Shown here piece by piece: positions 42,567 through 52,056 of a DNA stretch of 64,000 nucleotides (positions are counted from its first letter, which is position 1; every line of letters begins with the position of its first letter). This DNA is from Dehalococcoidia bacterium (GTDB lineage: Bacteria; Chloroflexota; Dehalococcoidia; Lucifugimonadales; Lucifugimonadaceae). The DNA is taken from assembly GCA_022819585.1 (NCBI GenBank), contig JAJEGY010000007.1, positions 21,248 to 85,247 of the forward strand, in the 5' to 3' direction. A program made the position numbers and the translations under genes. Below the pieces are notes generated by a model. That model worked only from the letters and a program-made list of their open reading frames with translations, made no database searches and was not told the DNA's origin.

Positions 42567-43997
42567 ATGAACGACCGCGAGTTAATGTTCCTTCCGGCGC
42601 ACGAACAGCGCCAAATGATTATCAACAAGGAGATCTCATCCGTCGAATTGACCGAAGCGTCTTTCCGACGCATCAAAGAACTCGATTCACAACTGAACGC
42701 GTTCGTGACGTTGGACGAAGAAGGGGCGCTCACCGCTGCCGCTGAGTGCGACCAAATAGTTGCCGATGGTGGTGAACTCGGTCTCCTACATGGGATCCCG
42801 ATCTGCGTCAAAGACCTTGAACTGACGAAGGGATTGCGGACGACGCTTGGGTGCTCCGCATTCAAGGACTGGGTTCCAGATTTCGACTCTGCCGTCGTCG
42901 AGCGCCTTCGGGCCGCTAATGCCGTAATCCTAGGTAAGACAAACACGCCAGAGTTCGGCAACAGCGGCGAGACGTACACAGACATCTTCCCTTCGGCCAA
43001 CAACCCATGGGACGTCGCCCGACATCCCGGCGGTTCAAGCGGCGGGACATCAGCAGCTATCGCATCGGGGATGTGTTCACTTGGCAGCGGTACAGATGGC
43101 GGTGGTTCGGTACGACTTCCCGCATCGTTCGTCGGGATATTCGGACACAAACCGACACATGGCAGAACGCCCCGTTATGGCGGCAGGTCAATGCCATCCT
43201 ACAACTGCACGAGCACTACGGGCCCGATGTCCCAAGACGTCCGATCGTCAGCGATCATGCACATGGCGATATCAGGTCATGATCCGAGAGACCCCGGTTC
43301 GTTGCAGAGCCCCGTCCCGGATTGTATCGATGGGCTAGAAGACGGTATCAAAGGTCTGAAGATCGGTTTCTCGATGGATGTCGGTTACGCGTACGTCAAC
43401 GATGATGTTGCTCGTGTCACTGAAGAGGCACTCAAAGGCCTAGAGGATGCTGGTGCGACCGTGGTTGATGCTGACATCAGCTTTGATCCCGTACCTGCAA
43501 CCTATTGGTGGCAGATCTGGACTGCTGGTCAAGTGGCTATGTATGGTCACCTTGCCGAAGATCCCGATGTTCAATTGACCGATTACACGATGGAGATGGT
43601 GAACGCGGGTTATGAGGTCACAGGTGCAGACTACGCGTCGGCCTTGCGGCAAGCCGAAGTTCACCGTATTCAAGTGGGGCAGTGGTTCGACGAATTTGAT
43701 CTACTGGTAACCCCTACAACGGCTGTTGAAGCGTGGCCACATCGGCAAACTCCGATGGAGCTCGGGGGCCACAAACTGGAAGAGGGTATCGCAAACCCCT
43801 CAGCAATCCCATTCACCGCGCTATGGAACATCCTCTGGAATCCAGCGGCGTCTGTACCGTGCGGTTTCAGCGACAGCGGCATGCCTCTGGGTTTGCAGAT
43901 CATCGCGCCCATCAACGACGACCCGACTGTCTTCAGGGCTGCAAGAGCGTATGAATTGGCACGGCCCTGGACTTCTAAGCGGCCCGAAGTTTCGTGA
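42567..43997 (+). CDS. Amidase, amidase-signature family
   Basis: A 476-residue hydrolase of the amidase signature family, which cuts carboxamide bonds. The Ser-cisSer-Lys triad is visible: Lys82 in CVKDLEL, the cis-Ser in GGSSGG (157-158) and the nucleophile Ser181 in DGGGSVR. No GatB or GatC gene is nearby, so it is not the tRNA amidotransferase GatA. AGAGG lies seven bases before the ATG. It begins 30 bases after the SRPBCC gene and is followed 21 bases later by an FAD oxidoreductase, so these three are probably one transcript. An amide-bond substrate upstream of the oxidoreductase is plausible. Confidence 0.92.
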   Translation: MNDRELMFLPAHEQRQMIINKEISSVELTEASFRRIKELDSQLNAFVTLDEEGALTAAAECDQIVADGGELGLLHGIPICVKDLELTKGLRTTLGCSAFKDWVPDFDSAVVERLRAANAVILGKTNTPEFGNSGETYTDIFPSANNPWDVARHPGGSSGGTSAAIASGMCSLGSGTDGGGSVRLPASFVGIFGHKPTHGRTPRYGGRSMPSYNCTSTTGPMSQDVRSSAIMHMAISGHDPRDPGSLQSPVPDCIDGLEDGIKGLKIGFSMDVGYAYVNDDVARVTEEALKGLEDAGATVVDADISFDPVPATYWWQIWTAGQVAMYGHLAEDPDVQLTDYTMEMVNAGYEVTGADYASALRQAEVHRIQVGQWFDEFDLLVTPTTAVEAWPHRQTPMELGGHKLEEGIANPSAIPFTALWNILWNPAASVPCGFSDSGMPLGLQIIAPINDDPTVFRAARAYELARPWTSKRPEVS

Positions 43998-44018
43998 GCC
44001 GATCTTTCGACCGAAATC

Positions 44019-45194
44019 TTGACGGAACGATATGACGCAATAGTGATCGGCGGCGGCGTAATGGGCTGCGCCACGCTTCACTATCTTGCCGAACTTGGCG
44101 TCACGAACACGCTCCTATTGGAACGCGACACGCTTGCATCAGGTTCGACGGGTCGGTCGATGACGATTCTCAGGATGCACTATTCCAATCGCGTCACTAC
44201 TGAGATGGCTTGGTGGAGCAGGGGAGTGATGGCAAACTTCGAAGATGAAGTTGGTTCCCCAAGCGGTTACCAGCAGAACGATTGGCTGCTATTTCCCGGT
44301 TCTGGAAATGAAGATGCGGCCCGGATCAACGTCAACCTTGCGCAGTCGGTTGGTGTAGAAACTGAGGCGCTCGACATTGATGAAGTGTATCGACGTTGGC
44401 CATATATGCAGTTCGGCGATAGCGAGTGCATTGTTTGGGAGGGTAAAGCCGGTTTCGCTGACTCTCACCTGGTCACGAGCGGATTCGCCAACTCTGCACG
44501 TAGCCGCGGGGCATCAGTCCGATTAGGCGTCTCCGTCAATGAAATCCTCCACAAAAACGGAAGCGCAATCGGCGTAAGGACTGATAAAGGGGATATCTAT
44601 TCCGACCGCATCGTATTAACGATTGGTCCGTGGACTAACGTATTGCTCGAGCAAGTCAGTGATCCGTTGCCCTTGCACACTGTCAGGCATCAAGTCATTC
44701 GCCTTCAGCAGCAAGACGGTTTCGATGACATCGCTGAGACCTTCCACCCTATCGTCGTACACATACCTTCGGGCCTCTCTGCACGACCTGACACTCCCGG
44801 TTACGCCCTCATCGGCTACCGAGAAGATCCGGTGGATCGCGACACCTACAACCAAGGCGTCGACACGGAAGTGGTGGTTGAAGGAGTAGGGATACTCGCA
44901 GACATCATCCCTGCCTACACGGAAGCGGCTTGGGCAAGCGGATGGTCAGGACTCTTCACTGTGTCGCCTGACTGGAATCCAGTCATCGACCGCGTGCCTG
45001 GTTTTGACAACATGGTCGTAGGTGCCGGGTTCTCGGGCCATGGCTTCAAGATGTCACCTGCCATAGGCCTGTCTCTCGCTGAACTCGTAACAGGTACCAA
45101 ACAAACCACGTTCGATCTCAATCCGCTACGATTCTTACGGTTCGAAGAAGGCGACCTGCTCAAGTCCGCATACGGCGGCAATGTGTTCGCTTGA
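44019..45194 (+). CDS. FAD-dependent amino-acid oxidase-like protein (DAO family)
   Basis: A 391-residue flavoprotein of the D-amino-acid oxidase/sarcosine oxidase family, which oxidises C-N bonds of amino acids. The dinucleotide-binding motif GGGVMG (residues 11-16) is near the N-terminus, ERDTLASGSTGRS follows the second strand, and VVGAGFSGHGFKMSP near residue 335 is the C-terminal FAD contact. The TTG at 44019 is chosen, 21 bases after the amidase stop. Substrate could be a D-amino acid, sarcosine or another N-methyl acid. Its stop is directly adjacent to that of the convergent membrane-protein gene. Confidence 0.88.
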   Translation: MTERYDAIVIGGGVMGCATLHYLAELGVTNTLLLERDTLASGSTGRSMTILRMHYSNRVTTEMAWWSRGVMANFEDEVGSPSGYQQNDWLLFPGSGNEDAARINVNLAQSVGVETEALDIDEVYRRWPYMQFGDSECIVWEGKAGFADSHLVTSGFANSARSRGASVRLGVSVNEILHKNGSAIGVRTDKGDIYSDRIVLTIGPWTNVLLEQVSDPLPLHTVRHQVIRLQQQDGFDDIAETFHPIVVHIPSGLSARPDTPGYALIGYREDPVDRDTYNQGVDTEVVVEGVGILADIIPAYTEAAWASGWSGLFTVSPDWNPVIDRVPGFDNMVVGAGFSGHGFKMSPAIGLSLAELVTGTKQTTFDLNPLRFLRFEEGDLLKSAYGGNVFA

Positions 45195-45659
45195 TCACCC
45201 GATAGTGCCGTAAACAAGACCGCATACCAATCCAAATATCAGGTGTGCAACCAGCAGCAGCACCGCACTCTCCCGGGAATAGGCCAAACCGAACGGCCCC
45301 GGCGCTTTCACCTCACCGCGGCGGATCAACGGATGCAGCAACCTAAAGTACGTCAAGGTGATCCCGGTCAATACCCAAAGCAACACCGACACAACGATAC
45401 CGTAGAACCAAGCCAAAGCCTCGATCTCAAAGGCATAAATCACTGCCGAAGTGAATACGCCGTAGCAAATTCCCACCATAAACAAGACCGCTCGCCCTAT
45501 CAACTGCTGGCCAAAGGGTTTCTGTGTGAATGCCGATCCGATGAGCGTAATAATCCTCAGATGGTCATGGGAAGGTCTCGCTACCTCCCAAACCTGCAGA
45601 AAGAGCACGGCGGCAATCGTACCCATCAAGCCGCCGATGATGGCGATATCAACGCTCAC
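45195..45659 (-). CDS. Four-helix membrane protein, unknown function
   Basis: A protein of about 154 residues with four predicted membrane helices (about residues 3-23, 48-70, 76-100 and 128-150) and a basic loop LLHPLIRRGEV. I recognise no family. The frame opens at a TTG (45671), but the GTG at 45659 is better placed behind GGAG (spacing six). It lies 27 bases downstream of the galactonate-dehydratase-like gene and may be co-transcribed. A short Gly/Val-rich C-terminus ends exactly where the convergent oxidoreductase gene ends. Confidence 0.62.
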   Translation of the reverse strand: MSVDIAIIGGLMGTIAAVLFLQVWEVARPSHDHLRIITLIGSAFTQKPFGQQLIGRAVLFMVGICYGVFTSAVIYAFEIEALAWFYGIVVSVLLWVLTGITLTYFRLLHPLIRRGEVKAPGPFGLAYSRESAVLLLVAHLIFGLVCGLVYGTIG

Positions 45660-45686
45660 CGCATTCTCCAAAGCTGCTTGTCTGGC

Positions 45687-46838
45687 CTACCAGTCGGCCA
45701 CTGAACCGTCGGCGAAGTAAGATTCTCCACCCAATTCACGGTGATACCCGATAGCCTCTCCTGTGTAAGGCTTCGTCGCCTCAGTCTCATCCACTTCAAC
45801 TCCCAATCCCGGTTCGTCCCAAAGCTCAATGTGACCGTCCTTCACCTGCCAGTCGCGCTTGATGATGCCATTACCCAAAGCTGCATCGACTTGCTCTTGG
45901 ACTAGGAAATTAGGTACCACCGCGTCAACGGTCATACAAGCAGCAAGCGCCAAGGGTCCGATCGCGCAGTGCGGCATGATGTGCTGGTAGTAGACCTCGG
46001 CGTAGTTCGCGATCTTCTTCAACTCCGTGATGCCGCCGCAGTGCGCCACATCTGGTTGCAGCAACGAAACGCATTGCTGTTCAATTACTCGTCTGAACTC
46101 CCATCGTGAAAGCAAGCGTTCTCCCGTTGCGATAGGGAAGGACACATGATCAGAGACCAGTTTCAACGCATCTTCGTTCTCCTGCGGTACTGGCTCTTCG
46201 ACGAACATAGGCCGCATTCCCTTGAGTTCGTTGCAGACTTCGATAGCCAAACCGGGAGTCATCTTGCCGTGAAAGTCGAAGCAAAGCTCAACATCGTCGC
46301 CTACCCACTCTCGCATCGTGTAAGCCATCTCCACGAACTCGTCGATCCGAGACGGCGGTTCATGTGCGCGCCAGAAACCGGGAGGGCCTGCCTTGTAGGC
46401 GGTGTATCCCATCCCCTGCAACATTTCCAAACGGTTCCGAGCCTCTTCCAATGCCTCATCCGACATATCGCGAATGCCCCAATGCGCGTAGACCCGAATC
46501 CGATCCCGAACATTCCCACCTAAAAGCATGTAGCTTGGAACGCCGTAATGCTTCCCAGCGATGTCCCACAACGCAGCATCGATCCCAGCGATCGCCGTCA
46601 TGTTGTGCGCACCGCCACGGAAGAACGAAGAGCGATACATCTGCTGCCAATGGTGCTCAATCCGCAACGGGTCTTTGCCAACTAGATACCCGGAAAATTC
46701 ATCTATTGCCGCAGGAACCGATGTCGGCTTCCCTTCAAGCGTGCTTTCACCCCAACCCTCGATACCTGTGTCCGTGGTGATCCGAACCAACCGGGTCCGT
46801 TGCCTAGGCGAAAACTGATCTACTTGGGTGATTTTCAT
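45687..46838 (-). CDS. Enolase-superfamily sugar-acid dehydratase (galactonate-dehydratase-like)
   Basis: A 383-residue enzyme of the galactonate/mannonate dehydratase branch. After the capping domain come YKAGPPG on the second barrel strand, DFHG carrying the first metal ligand and a catalytic His two residues later, FVEEPV and TGERL with the other two metal ligands, and MPHCAIGPL with the late His. It should remove water from a C6 or C5 sugar acid to a 2-keto-3-deoxy acid. The ATG at 46838 has AAGGGA upstream and starts at MKITQVD as in relatives; a longer frame opens at 46907. It follows a Gfo/Idh gene by 46 bases. Confidence 0.9.
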   Translation of the reverse strand: MKITQVDQFSPRQRTRLVRITTDTGIEGWGESTLEGKPTSVPAAIDEFSGYLVGKDPLRIEHHWQQMYRSSFFRGGAHNMTAIAGIDAALWDIAGKHYGVPSYMLLGGNVRDRIRVYAHWGIRDMSDEALEEARNRLEMLQGMGYTAYKAGPPGFWRAHEPPSRIDEFVEMAYTMREWVGDDVELCFDFHGKMTPGLAIEVCNELKGMRPMFVEEPVPQENEDALKLVSDHVSFPIATGERLLSRWEFRRVIEQQCVSLLQPDVAHCGGITELKKIANYAEVYYQHIMPHCAIGPLALAACMTVDAVVPNFLVQEQVDAALGNGIIKRDWQVKDGHIELWDEPGLGVEVDETEATKPYTGEAIGYHRELGGESYFADGSVADW

Positions 46839-46884
46839 CGAATATGTCCCTTGGGTGGCTGCGACTCGGTGGATATTGTTTGCT

Positions 46885-47841
46885 TTAGGTCGAATCGACG
46901 CTATCAAGAATACTTTCGCACAATCGCAATGTGTCTACTGATGTCGCGAGCGTCGCTGCGGGCGACGGAAAATCGACGCCGCTTGCGATGCTTTGCACGA
47001 AATGTCTCGCTTGAGTGACCGTGTCGTTTTCGGTATCCTCTGGCAGTTCTATCTCTGTCCGTTCCCCGTCTCGCAACACCCAACCACGCTGTACGCCCTC
47101 GAGATAGACCGAGATATAGTCACCGTGCAATTCGTAACGCTCTAGTCGACCTCCGGCTGTGTAGGCCGCTGTCATCTGGCAAACGACCTGATTTTCAAAC
47201 TCGATCAATGCCGCGTGAACATCTCGATACCCGCTGGCGGTGCGTTTCACAATCGCATGCACATCTGCAACGGGGGAATCGGCGAAGTGCGTAACTAAAT
47301 CGACCGAATGGATCGGCGACTCTAGAAGCATCAGGTCGTAGATGGAGGGCGAGATCCGCTCGTTGTCTGTGAACTCGTGAATGTCCTTGTGAAATTCAGC
47401 GACGATCTGCCGCAACGGACCTGCTTCCGAAATAACGTCTATCCCAGCGCGAATAAGCGGATTGAACCGCCTGTTGAACGCCACCATCACCTTCGATCCC
47501 GTCTTATCTGCAAGTTCCTGCAACCTCATAACTCCGTGGACCAACAGCGCAGGTGGTTTCTCCACCAAAACATGGGCACCGCACGCAATGGCTTCAGCTG
47601 CCACTTCCGCATTCAAATGTGCCGGGGCAGTCACGATCACTGCGTCAACGTTACCGGAATCGACCATCTCGGCGACACTGCGGTGAACAGTCACCCCGTC
47701 AAGATCCGTAACCGCCAAAGTACGCGAAGTTTCGACCGGATCGGCCACCGATGCAACGCTAGCGTTGTCGATCGCATTTATAGCGTTTGCGTGCCATCGG
47801 GCCCGTCGACCATAGCCCGCGATTCCAATCCGTATAGACAT
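46885..47841 (-). CDS. Gfo/Idh/MocA-family oxidoreductase
   Basis: A 318-residue NAD(P)-dependent sugar oxidoreductase. The N-terminal Rossmann motif GIAGYGRRA (residues 6-14) differs slightly from the usual G-x-G-x-x-G/A. The signature EKPPALLVH near residue 95 carries the catalytic Lys, and the C-terminal half is the beta-sheet substrate domain. Members oxidise inositol, glucose and other polyols at one hydroxyl. It is transcribed together with the galactonate-dehydratase-like gene, fitting oxidation followed by dehydration of a sugar. It diverges from the D-glutamate-cyclase pair with an 83-base spacer. Confidence 0.88.
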   Translation of the reverse strand: MSIRIGIAGYGRRARWHANAINAIDNASVASVADPVETSRTLAVTDLDGVTVHRSVAEMVDSGNVDAVIVTAPAHLNAEVAAEAIACGAHVLVEKPPALLVHGVMRLQELADKTGSKVMVAFNRRFNPLIRAGIDVISEAGPLRQIVAEFHKDIHEFTDNERISPSIYDLMLLESPIHSVDLVTHFADSPVADVHAIVKRTASGYRDVHAALIEFENQVVCQMTAAYTAGGRLERYELHGDYISVYLEGVQRGWVLRDGERTEIELPEDTENDTVTQARHFVQSIASGVDFPSPAATLATSVDTLRLCESILDSVDST

Positions 47842-47924
47842 GAGTTTTCTCCTGCTCGCCGAGTTGAGAATAGACTCTATCCAAGCAACCCACCTTTGTT
47901 GAATATCTCAACTGGAGACGCAAC

Positions 47925-48731
47925 ATGATCGCAACTGCGATTGATCCGACTACGATGACTGGCCGAGACGTGCGAATGGCTTCACGATGCGGCGAGTTCG
48001 CCCAGCCAACATCTGGCGCAGCACCCGACATCGTCCAGACCAACGTCGCCATCCTCCCCAAAGAACTTGCCTTCGAGTTTCTGGTCTTCTGCCAACGGAA
48101 TCCTAAGCCATGCCCGGTGATCGAAGTCCTCGAAGCAGGCCAAACGGAAGCCGTACTTTCTGCACCAGATTCCGACATCCGCACCGATGTCCCCAGATAC
48201 CGGGTTTACCGTGAAGGCGAATTAGTTGACGAACCCTATGACATCAGTGATTACTGGAGGGACGATCTCGTGACCTTCCTACTGGGTTGCAGCTTCACCT
48301 TCGAACACGCATTGATACGCAACGGTGTCCATCTGCCTTACTACGGCACCGACAAAAACGTTGCGATGTACAAGACCAGCATCGATACCGCACCAGCCGG
48401 GCCGTTCGGCGGTCCCATGGTCGTCACGCACCGTTGGGTGCCCCGCGGAAAAGTCGTCAGGGCAGTACAGGCCACCTCGAGATTCCCAGCCGTTCACGGC
48501 GCACCCGTACACATCGGCGATCCCGAAGATATCGGCATCCATGATCTCTCACAACCGGATTTCGGAGACGCTTGGGACCCGCAATCCGACGACGATGTTT
48601 CGATGTTCTGGGCTTGCGGAGTAACCCCCCAAGCTGTAGCGATGGCCTCAAAACCGGAGCTGATGATCACTCACGCACCCGGCTACATGTTCGTCACAGA
48701 CATGCACGACGAAGATCTAGCGGTGATGTAG
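47925..48731 (+). CDS. D-glutamate cyclase N-terminal-domain protein (DUF1445)
   Basis: A 268-residue protein of the DUF1445/putative hydro-lyase family, about the usual 260-270 residues. Typical segments are PTTMTGRDVRMASRCGEF at the start, VTFLLGCSFTFEHAL near residue 110, GPMVVTHRWVP around 165, and TPQAVAMASKPELMITHAPGYMFVTD at the end. In mammals this domain is fused to DUF4392 in D-glutamate cyclase, which turns D-glutamate into 5-oxo-D-proline. Here the DUF4392 gene lies 41 bases downstream, so the two probably encode one enzyme as separate subunits. CTGGAGA lies upstream of the ATG. The partner relation is inferred from adjacency. Confidence 0.9.
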   Translation: MIATAIDPTTMTGRDVRMASRCGEFAQPTSGAAPDIVQTNVAILPKELAFEFLVFCQRNPKPCPVIEVLEAGQTEAVLSAPDSDIRTDVPRYRVYREGELVDEPYDISDYWRDDLVTFLLGCSFTFEHALIRNGVHLPYYGTDKNVAMYKTSIDTAPAGPFGGPMVVTHRWVPRGKVVRAVQATSRFPAVHGAPVHIGDPEDIGIHDLSQPDFGDAWDPQSDDDVSMFWACGVTPQAVAMASKPELMITHAPGYMFVTDMHDEDLAVM

Positions 48732-48772
48732 CCCTATCCTTTCGCAAACCAACCAGAAAGCATCAAAACCCG

Positions 48773-49639
48773 ATGACCGATCCCTTCTCTCAAATCGAAG
48801 ACATCGTCTTGCAGGATGACATCCGCGGCATGACGGCTCTGAAACCGCATATGCGGGAAAACTACATGGAGCGTTGCGCCGACCTGCTTCTCGACCACCC
48901 CGGCAAGATCTTCATCATCACCGGTTTCTACATCATGCTCGCTGAAGCTACCGAGACCGATGGGCCGCCAGGAGCAGTAGCCATGGGCAACGCCCTAGCC
49001 AAACTCGGCAACGAGGTCGCATACGTCACTGACGAATTGTCATCGGATGTGGTCCGTTCAATTGCTGGACACGAAGTCATCGAGTTCCCGATCACCAACC
49101 ACTTCGAGTCAGCCAAGTTTGCAAACGAGTTGGTCCAAGAACACTCCCCGAGCGCACTGGTAGCCATCGAACGCGCTGGGTTGGTTGGCGACGGCACCTA
49201 CCGCAACTTCCGAGGCGTTGACTTCACCCCTTACAACGCGAAGATCGACCATCTTTTCGACCAGCACCCGTACTCAGTGGGGATCGGTGACGGTGGCAAC
49301 GAGATCGGCATGGGCAACCTCCAGAACGTCATCCCCACGATCGAGCACGAGTTTCTCCCGAAAAATCCTTGCGTCACCACAACCACCGAACTCATCATAG
49401 CCAGCTGCTCCAACTGGGGAGGCTATGGGCTGATCGCTGCGCTATCCCTCAAGAACGGCGTGAATCTATTGCCCAGCGTCGAAGAAGCGAAGCAGATGGT
49501 ACGGGACATCGTCGCCATAGGAGCGGTTGAAGGTATGAGCGGCGAGAACAAGGAGTGGGTTGACAACCGCGATCTAGAAGCCGACTCGGTGTGTCTAAGC
49601 GACTTGCACGCGCTATTAGGAGAGCAGGGGATAGGTTAA
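48773..49639 (+). CDS. D-glutamate cyclase C-terminal-domain protein (DUF4392)
   Basis: A 288-residue protein of the DUF4392 family. Recognisable parts are IFIITGFYI near residue 45, TDGPPGAVAMGNAL around 62-75, ERAG..GDGTYRNFRG near 140, and SVGIGDGGNEIGMGN near 175, the most conserved segment, likely a ligand site. The ATG at 48773 starts at MTDPFSQIEDI, as in relatives; the frame itself opens earlier but would run through the upstream gene. Together with the preceding DUF1445 protein it matches the two halves of animal D-glutamate cyclase. The likely role is removing D-glutamate, a cell-wall amino acid, as 5-oxo-D-proline. Confidence 0.88.
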   Translation: MTDPFSQIEDIVLQDDIRGMTALKPHMRENYMERCADLLLDHPGKIFIITGFYIMLAEATETDGPPGAVAMGNALAKLGNEVAYVTDELSSDVVRSIAGHEVIEFPITNHFESAKFANELVQEHSPSALVAIERAGLVGDGTYRNFRGVDFTPYNAKIDHLFDQHPYSVGIGDGGNEIGMGNLQNVIPTIEHEFLPKNPCVTTTTELIIASCSNWGGYGLIAALSLKNGVNLLPSVEEAKQMVRDIVAIGAVEGMSGENKEWVDNRDLEADSVCLSDLHALLGEQGIG

Positions 49640-49654
49640 ACCTGCAAGCGCCGG

Positions 49655-50983
49655 TTACCTCCTCAACAACAACCGCCGCCTAGCAACAGTCTCCTTGACA
49701 AGCGTCACTAGCGCGATAGCGCCTAGTCCCGCTACTCCACCGGTAAACCAAGTCGCCGATGCCAGCGCCATAACCTGCGCAATGCCTCCAATCAACGGTG
49801 GTCCGGCAGCACCGCCAACATCGGATATGAATCGCCATACCCCTAAAAACTCGCCCGGATCCTTAAGCGGAGCTAGATCAGACCCAAGAGTCAACACAAA
49901 TCCACTACTTAACCCGTTCCCTAGTCCTGCCAACACGCCGGCAACCATCAACATCGTCATTCCGTCAGCAAATGGGAGTAACGAGAGTCCCAAGCCCATG
50001 ATGATCAAAGCTGGGACTCCAACATATTTCCTCCCAAATCGGTCCATCGTCCATCCAACTATCGGGAACATAGTCGAGTCGACGGCGTACGACACGCTCG
50101 CAACGTAGCCGATCTGATCAGTACCTAGCCCCATCTCGTCACCCCAAACAGGAATCAGAAACTCGCGGGCAGCGCGGATGAATTGCAGGATGACGGCAAC
50201 CAATCCCGCGGTCATGAAATCATGTCGGTGTGCCATCAACGTCGTGCCAATACTCGCTACTACGTTGCGATGACCTTGTGGATCGACAGTGTCTCCTCCC
50301 GATCGTCTCATAGCGTAGAGGACTAGGACCCCGGTGAGCAGTGCGATGACAGCTTGGACGTAGAACGGTGCCCGAATGTTGACGTACTCTGCCAAGACGC
50401 CACCAATGATCGGACCGATGATCGCAGCGATCCGACTCATGCCACCGTAAAGCGAAAGCGCTTTGCCTCGATGTCGTGTAGGGACCGCGCCTGCGATGAA
50501 GGCATGCCTCGAAATCATCCAAAAGGCGAAACTGGCCCCAGCCGCAAAGCGAGATATGAACAGCAACGTGAAGTTGGGGCTGCTGGCTGCTGCGATCGCG
50601 GCGATTGCAAACAGCAGGATACCCAGTAGCATGGTGCGCCACATTCCGAACCGCGAAACCAGTATTCCTGCGGGAACATCAAACGCCAATGTGCCGAGGT
50701 GCTTGGCACCAACAGCTAAGCCGATGAGTAGCTCTGTCGCGAGGAACTCATCTTTGGCGAAGACAGGTAGGACGGGTATGAGAACACCCTGACCGACAGA
50801 GAGGAGGAAAGCCGGGGCGTAGACCGTGGGAATCAGCGACACGATCGAAAACCCACGGCGCCGACGCACGCTAGGGCGGGATTGGTCGCTCGAGGTCGCT
50901 GACACTATCTCTGATTCGCAGCCAAATACGTCGGTGCCATTCGTCCAAAACCCACCTCTTTGGTGGCCTAGTGAATTTGGCAA
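49655..50983 (-). CDS. MFS transporter
   Basis: A 442-residue major-facilitator carrier with twelve predicted helices. The N-terminal half has the loop motif ILVSRFGMWRTML (like G-x-x-x-D-R-x-G-R) between helices 2 and 3, and the C-terminal half repeats it as GWTMDRFGRKYVGVP. The first 45 residues are cytoplasmic and basic, so the start may lie further in; TTG at 50983 is the longest option and no ribosome site is convincing. Substrate unknown, but it lies next to the D-glutamate-cyclase pair (convergent, 15 bases apart) and a sugar-acid block, so an organic acid or drug is possible. Confidence 0.87.
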   Translation of the reverse strand: MPNSLGHQRGGFWTNGTDVFGCESEIVSATSSDQSRPSVRRRRGFSIVSLIPTVYAPAFLLSVGQGVLIPVLPVFAKDEFLATELLIGLAVGAKHLGTLAFDVPAGILVSRFGMWRTMLLGILLFAIAAIAAASSPNFTLLFISRFAAGASFAFWMISRHAFIAGAVPTRHRGKALSLYGGMSRIAAIIGPIIGGVLAEYVNIRAPFYVQAVIALLTGVLVLYAMRRSGGDTVDPQGHRNVVASIGTTLMAHRHDFMTAGLVAVILQFIRAAREFLIPVWGDEMGLGTDQIGYVASVSYAVDSTMFPIVGWTMDRFGRKYVGVPALIIMGLGLSLLPFADGMTMLMVAGVLAGLGNGLSSGFVLTLGSDLAPLKDPGEFLGVWRFISDVGGAAGPPLIGGIAQVMALASATWFTGGVAGLGAIALVTLVKETVARRRLLLRR

Positions 50984-51116
50984 ACCTCTTTAGCATAGAA
51001 TCGAGTTCAATCCGACCAACAAACCAACAGATACGAGGCCAAATGCGCAATCGCGTTTCCCAATCAGACTCGCAGCGGAGATTGGGCCCGAATCAACACT
51101 AATCAGGAGTCAAAAC

Positions 51117-51977
51117 ATGTCCGACATCAACTCTAGAGGCTACGTCAACGCAGACGCGCTCGTGTCGACCGACTGGGTTGCCAAGCACGGGAACGACGAT
51201 GGCGTAAGGGTCGTCGAATCCAACGAGGACCCGTTGCTTTACCCCTCAGGCCATATTCCCGGTGCAGTCGAGATCGACTGGGCGGCCGACCTTAACGACC
51301 CGCTTCGCCGCGATTACCTTGACCGCGACGGCTTTGCAAGCCTTATGTCGTCGAAAGGCATCTCAAACGACACCACCGTGGTTCTCTACGGCGACCGAAG
51401 CAACTGGTGGGCATGCTACGCGCTCTGGATATTCCAACTCTTCGGACACACGAACGCCAAGATCATGGATGGCGGACGCATGAAGTGGGAAGCCGAGGGT
51501 AGAGAACTCACTCGTGAAGCCCCCGATGTCACCATCGCGAACTACTCGGCACCAGCACGTGACGACTCTCAAGTACGAGCCTTCCGAGACGACGTTTTGT
51601 CCCACATCGGAAGCTCCGGCAAGATGATCGACGTTCGCAGCCCTGAGGAGTACAGCGGCGAGCGCCTCCACATGCCCGACTACCCAAACGAAGGCGCATT
51701 GCGCGGGGGGCACATACCCGGTGCGGCAAACGTCCCGTGGGCATCCGCCGCGAATGAAGACGGCACCTTCAAGGACGCTGCGGCCTTACGCGACATCTAC
51801 GAGAGCAACGCTGGCCTGGGTTCCGAGGACGACGTGATCGTCTACTGCCGTATCGGTGAGCGCTCCAGCCACACCTGGTTCGTCCTCACCAACCTCCTCG
51901 GCTACGGAAACGTCCGCAACTATGACGGTAGCTGGACCGAGTGGGGCAACTCTGTCGGTGTTCCGATCGAGAAGTAG
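51117..51977 (+). CDS. Two-domain rhodanese (thiosulfate/mercaptopyruvate sulfurtransferase)
   Basis: A 286-residue sulfurtransferase with two rhodanese domains. The first (about 10-135) lacks the active-site Cys; the second (150-285) has Cys244 in VYCRIGERS, the C-R-x-G-x-R loop. [10 protein letters not shown] and [10 protein letters not shown] mark the paired domain motifs. It moves sulfane sulfur to cyanide or a thiol acceptor; the loop composition resembles the SseA/CysA branch. AGGAG lies nine bases before the ATG. A SufE-like gene begins 80 bases later, which suggests sulfur delivery for iron-sulfur cluster assembly. Confidence 0.93.
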   Translation: MSDINSRGYVNADALVSTDWVAKHGNDDGVRVVESNEDPLLYPSGHIPGAVEIDWAADLNDPLRRDYLDRDGFASLMSSKGISNDTTVVLYGDRSNWWACYALWIFQLFGHTNAKIMDGGRMKWEAEGRELTREAPDVTIANYSAPARDDSQVRAFRDDVLSHIGSSGKMIDVRSPEEYSGERLHMPDYPNEGALRGGHIPGAANVPWASAANEDGTFKDAAALRDIYESNAGLGSEDDVIVYCRIGERSSHTWFVLTNLLGYGNVRNYDGSWTEWGNSVGVPIEK

Positions 51978-52056
51978 GTCCAAACAACTGCGACTGACGA
52001 CGCGGGCGCCGAGGGATAGCGTCCGCGTCGTTTTGCTACAGGGACTTTATCGTCCG

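Noticed and set aside
42567..43997. GatA of the tRNA-dependent amidotransferase
   Set aside because: The amidase signature is shared, but no GatB or GatC genes are nearby and the neighbours are metabolic.
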